Source of the DNA: an uncultured Aquimarina sp.
GTDB lineage: Bacteria; Bacteroidota; Bacteroidia; Flavobacteriales; Flavobacteriaceae
DNA: 64,000 nt
Assembly: GCA_947498785.1 (NCBI GenBank)
Contig: CANMLS010000018.1
Span: 34,529-98,528 of the forward strand
Reading direction: 5' to 3'
The notes under the pieces were generated by a model that was not told where the DNA came from, did no database searches, and was given only the letters and a program-made list of their open reading frames with translations. Shown one piece after another: positions 62,194-64,000 of this stretch (the stretch's first letter is position 1; every line of letters starts with the position of its first letter). A program made the position numbers and the translations under genes.

Positions 62194-63456
62194 ATGTTTG
62201 CAGAAATTATTACTATAGGTGATGAAATTCTGATAGGTCAAATTGTTGATTCCAATTCTGCGTTCATAGGTAAAGAATTAAATAAGATTGGAATAGACGT
62301 ACATCAAATTACATCTATTAGAGATGATCGACAACATATCCTTGATGCACTTGAGGAAGCAAGCAATAGAGCAGATGTAATATTATTGACAGGAGGACTT
62401 GGCCCTACCAAAGATGATATCACAAAACATACTATTTGTGAATATTTTGATGATACTCTGGTAAAGAATGAAAAGGTGTTGATGCATGTTGAGAAACTAT
62501 TTGCAAAATATATCTCAACTCCAGTTTCAGAAGTGAATAAACAACAAGCTCTTGTTCCTAAGAGTTCGACAGTCTTGATGAATCTATATGGAACCGCTCC
62601 AGGGATGTGGTTAGAAAGAGAAAATAAAGTATTTATATCAATGCCAGGTGTTCCATACGAAATGAAAGGTTTGATGAGAAATGAGGTGTTACCAAGATTA
62701 CAAAAGAGATTTGATAGACCCTATATTATTCATAAAACGATACAGACATATGGTATGGGCGAAAGCTCTATTGCAGAAAAAATTGAAGATTGGGAGAATG
62801 ATTTGCCTACTTTTATTAAGCTAGCTTATCTCCCCAATTTAGGTAATGTGAGACTTCGTCTTTCCGCTAGAGGAAATGATAAAAACCTTTTAGAAGATAC
62901 TATAGAGAGTAAAATACTGGTCTTAAATGAACTTATAGGTGATATTATAGTCGGTTATGAAGAGGATGAAACCATTGAAGTTAGGATAGGTAAATTATTA
63001 GTTGATCAAAACCAGACACTTTCACTAGCAGAGAGCTGTACGGGAGGTAAAATAGCACAATTGTTTACAGCTAGAGGTGGGGCATCTGCCTATTTTAAAG
63101 GAGCGGTGGTTACGTACGCTACTCAATCCAAAGCTGACATATTAGGAGTAGATATCGAAGTGATTAAAAAATTCACTGTAACAAGTCCTGAAGTTGCAGA
63201 AGCAATGGCTTTATGTGCAAAAGAAAAATTTAAATCAGATTATGCCATTGCAACGACTGGTAATGCAGGTCCTGAAAAAGGAGATGGGAATGTAGAGGTA
63301 GGTACTGTTTTTATTGCAATAGCAAGTCCAAATGGTGTTTTTTCTGAAAAATTTGTATTTAGTGATCTAAGAGATCGTACTATCCGAAAAGCTGTAAATA
63401 AATCGTTTGAACTTCTTCTCAGAGAATTAAAGTTGAATAGAGGTGTAATTAACTGA
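62194..63456 (+). CDS. cinA: CinA-family protein (competence/damage-inducible)
   Basis: 420 residues. The N-terminal MoCF-like domain (1-170) has [18 protein letters not shown] and [14 protein letters not shown], the COG1058-type ADP-ribose pyrophosphatase part. The C-terminal PncC domain (about 265-415) has [19 protein letters not shown] and [19 protein letters not shown], the NMN deamidase part. Both halves appear complete, so it should take part in pyridine nucleotide recycling; the name refers to competence regulation in other bacteria. It starts 3 bp after the HPt gene. Confidence 0.94.
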   Translation: MFAEIITIGDEILIGQIVDSNSAFIGKELNKIGIDVHQITSIRDDRQHILDALEEASNRADVILLTGGLGPTKDDITKHTICEYFDDTLVKNEKVLMHVEKLFAKYISTPVSEVNKQQALVPKSSTVLMNLYGTAPGMWLERENKVFISMPGVPYEMKGLMRNEVLPRLQKRFDRPYIIHKTIQTYGMGESSIAEKIEDWENDLPTFIKLAYLPNLGNVRLRLSARGNDKNLLEDTIESKILVLNELIGDIIVGYEEDETIEVRIGKLLVDQNQTLSLAESCTGGKIAQLFTARGGASAYFKGAVVTYATQSKADILGVDIEVIKKFTVTSPEVAEAMALCAKEKFKSDYAIATTGNAGPEKGDGNVEVGTVFIAIASPNGVFSEKFVFSDLRDRTIRKAVNKSFELLLRELKLNRGVIN

Positions 63457-63755
63457 TAATTATTTTTTTTTACCTATTTAAAGAACTGGTGAATCTATTC
63501 GTAAAAAGGTGTATGCAGGAGAGTGTTTAGGTGTGTCAAAAGATGTTTTGTTTTCATGATATTTAGAAAGTTGAGACATTGTAATAACAAATATTAATGC
63601 TTAGGGAATAAAGGGTTGAAGTTCTAATCAGAAAGGTAAATCAAATATAATAACCTGAGTTCGATTAATATTATGTAGTTTTTTTATAGCAAAAAAGATA
63701 GATTTTCAGTAAATTAAAGTGTTGAAATTCAATTTTTTAATCTAAAAATCTATCT
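63457..63755. other. Gap with the left flank of an insertion sequence
   Basis: 299 bp between cinA and the transposase gene. The last 65 bp contain an inverted repeat, GATAGATTTT near 63706 and AAAAATCTATC ending at 63754, just before the transposase ATG; such a hairpin could hide its initiation site in read-through RNA. The exact left terminus of the element is not identified. AACCTGAGTTCGATT near 63651 is one candidate. Confidence 0.4.
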
Positions 63756-64000
63756 ATGATATCTTATGCTAAAGTTACTGAAATATTCTGTGTTATTGAC
63801 GAATTTAGTAAAGAGTATGATCAAATAGTTGATAAGTCACTACTTGGCAACCCTGCTAAACGACCACCAATAATGTCTCAGAGTGAGATTATGACTATTG
63901 CAGTATTATTTCATCTTGGGGGGTTTAGAACTTTTAAACACTTTTATATTCATTATGTTCAAAAACATATGCAAGAAGAATTCCCGAAAACAGTCTCCTA
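63756..64000 (+). mobile_element. IS982-family transposase, 5' part (cut by the window end)
   Basis: ATG at 63756 opens a frame with no stop through the window end, 81 codons. The start MISYAKVTEIFCVIDEFSKE and the segment RPPIMSQSEIMTIAVLFHLG followed by FRTFKHFYIHYVQKHMQ are the N-terminal helical domain of IS982 transposases. The DDE catalytic residues lie beyond the window. The frame is intact so far, so the element may be active. Confidence 0.85.

Noticed and set aside
63685..63710. Similarity between TTTTTATAGC-AAAAAAG at the IS left flank and the end of the 34460 repeat
   Set aside because: Short and AT-rich; not enough to claim that the IS982-type element mobilises the repeat.
1..64000. 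tRNA, rRNA, CRISPR array or prophage genes
   Set aside because: I looked for T-loop-like GTTCRANNC with paired arms, regularly spaced repeats and phage structural genes, and found none.

Overview
The window is AT-rich chromosomal DNA from a member of the Bacteroidota, almost certainly family Flavobacteriaceae. A marine genus such as Aquimarina is plausible, but that is inference. The signs are the flavobacterial SecA of about 1120 residues, a DnaJ with only two CxxCxGxG motifs, TAnnTTTG-type -7 promoter boxes, very few Shine-Dalgarno sequences, several families typical of the group (DUF4920, DUF2911, DUF6249, DUF2795), and secreted proteins with short hydrophobic signals ending in AQ or a lipobox cysteine. 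I see no tRNA, rRNA, CRISPR array or prophage. Most of the window is ordinary core genome, with small relics and mobile fragments in the longer gaps.

Layout. 1-2.6 kb: a two-component operon read leftwards (unknown 217-residue protein, TPR histidine kinase, start of a response regulator). 2.8-9.7 kb: small membrane protein, MazG-like pyrophosphohydrolase, IlvE, DUF4920 lipoprotein with MnmD, a TIGR01777 epimerase, a YceI lipoprotein and the grpE-dnaJ heat-shock pair. A possible small RNA follows dnaJ. 10-18.2 kb: a rightward run of Na+/drug-type ABC exporter genes, an MscS channel, two outer-membrane barrels, a sigma-54-type activator without a DNA-binding domain, a PPK2-family kinase and an M28 peptidase. 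18.3-30 kb: lipoprotein, MATE exporter, OmpA-family protein, PAP2 phosphatase, an interrupted small secreted gene, PBP1A, a PagL-like lipid A deacylase, MeaB and a DUF2911 protein. 30-37 kb: two ECF sigma factor loci and an M23 peptidase. 37-49.7 kb: a Big2 surface lipoprotein, SecA, DUF2795, a cobalamin adenosyltransferase, a ChW-repeat lipoprotein, RecR, an E2 acyltransferase and a phosphatidylserine decarboxylase relative. 50-57 kb: a glycosidase-like secreted protein, then a metal ABC importer operon facing its DtxR-family regulator. 57-63.5 kb: exonuclease, FAH-family enzyme, thioredoxin/TonB receptor pair, HPt protein and CinA. The window ends inside an IS982-type transposase.

How the parts fit. 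The clearest regulatory story is metal homeostasis. The palindrome GTTAG-N6-CTAAC, with the same flanks, lies between the -33 and -7 boxes of the metal ABC operon, where it also covers the start codon of the DtxR-family gene, and again in the promoter of the TonB receptor/thioredoxin operon at 61.4 kb. This predicts that one metal-sensing repressor controls outer-membrane uptake, inner-membrane uptake and its own synthesis. The TonB/thioredoxin block also looks like an insertion: the 3' end of the neighbouring FAH gene is repeated, in decayed form, on the far side of the block.

A second story is ECF sigma control. The pattern TGTAACC-N16-CGTCTTA occurs twice, back to back, in front of the sigma gene at 35.1 kb and the divergent DUF6249 gene. 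A close variant precedes the sigma operon at 30.6 kb. Three decayed copies of a roughly 160-bp inverted-repeat element lie in gaps at 25.9, 26.7 and 34.5 kb. Four unrelated palindromes are stacked in the 130 bp upstream of secA. All functional calls come from reading the sequence; no database search was run.
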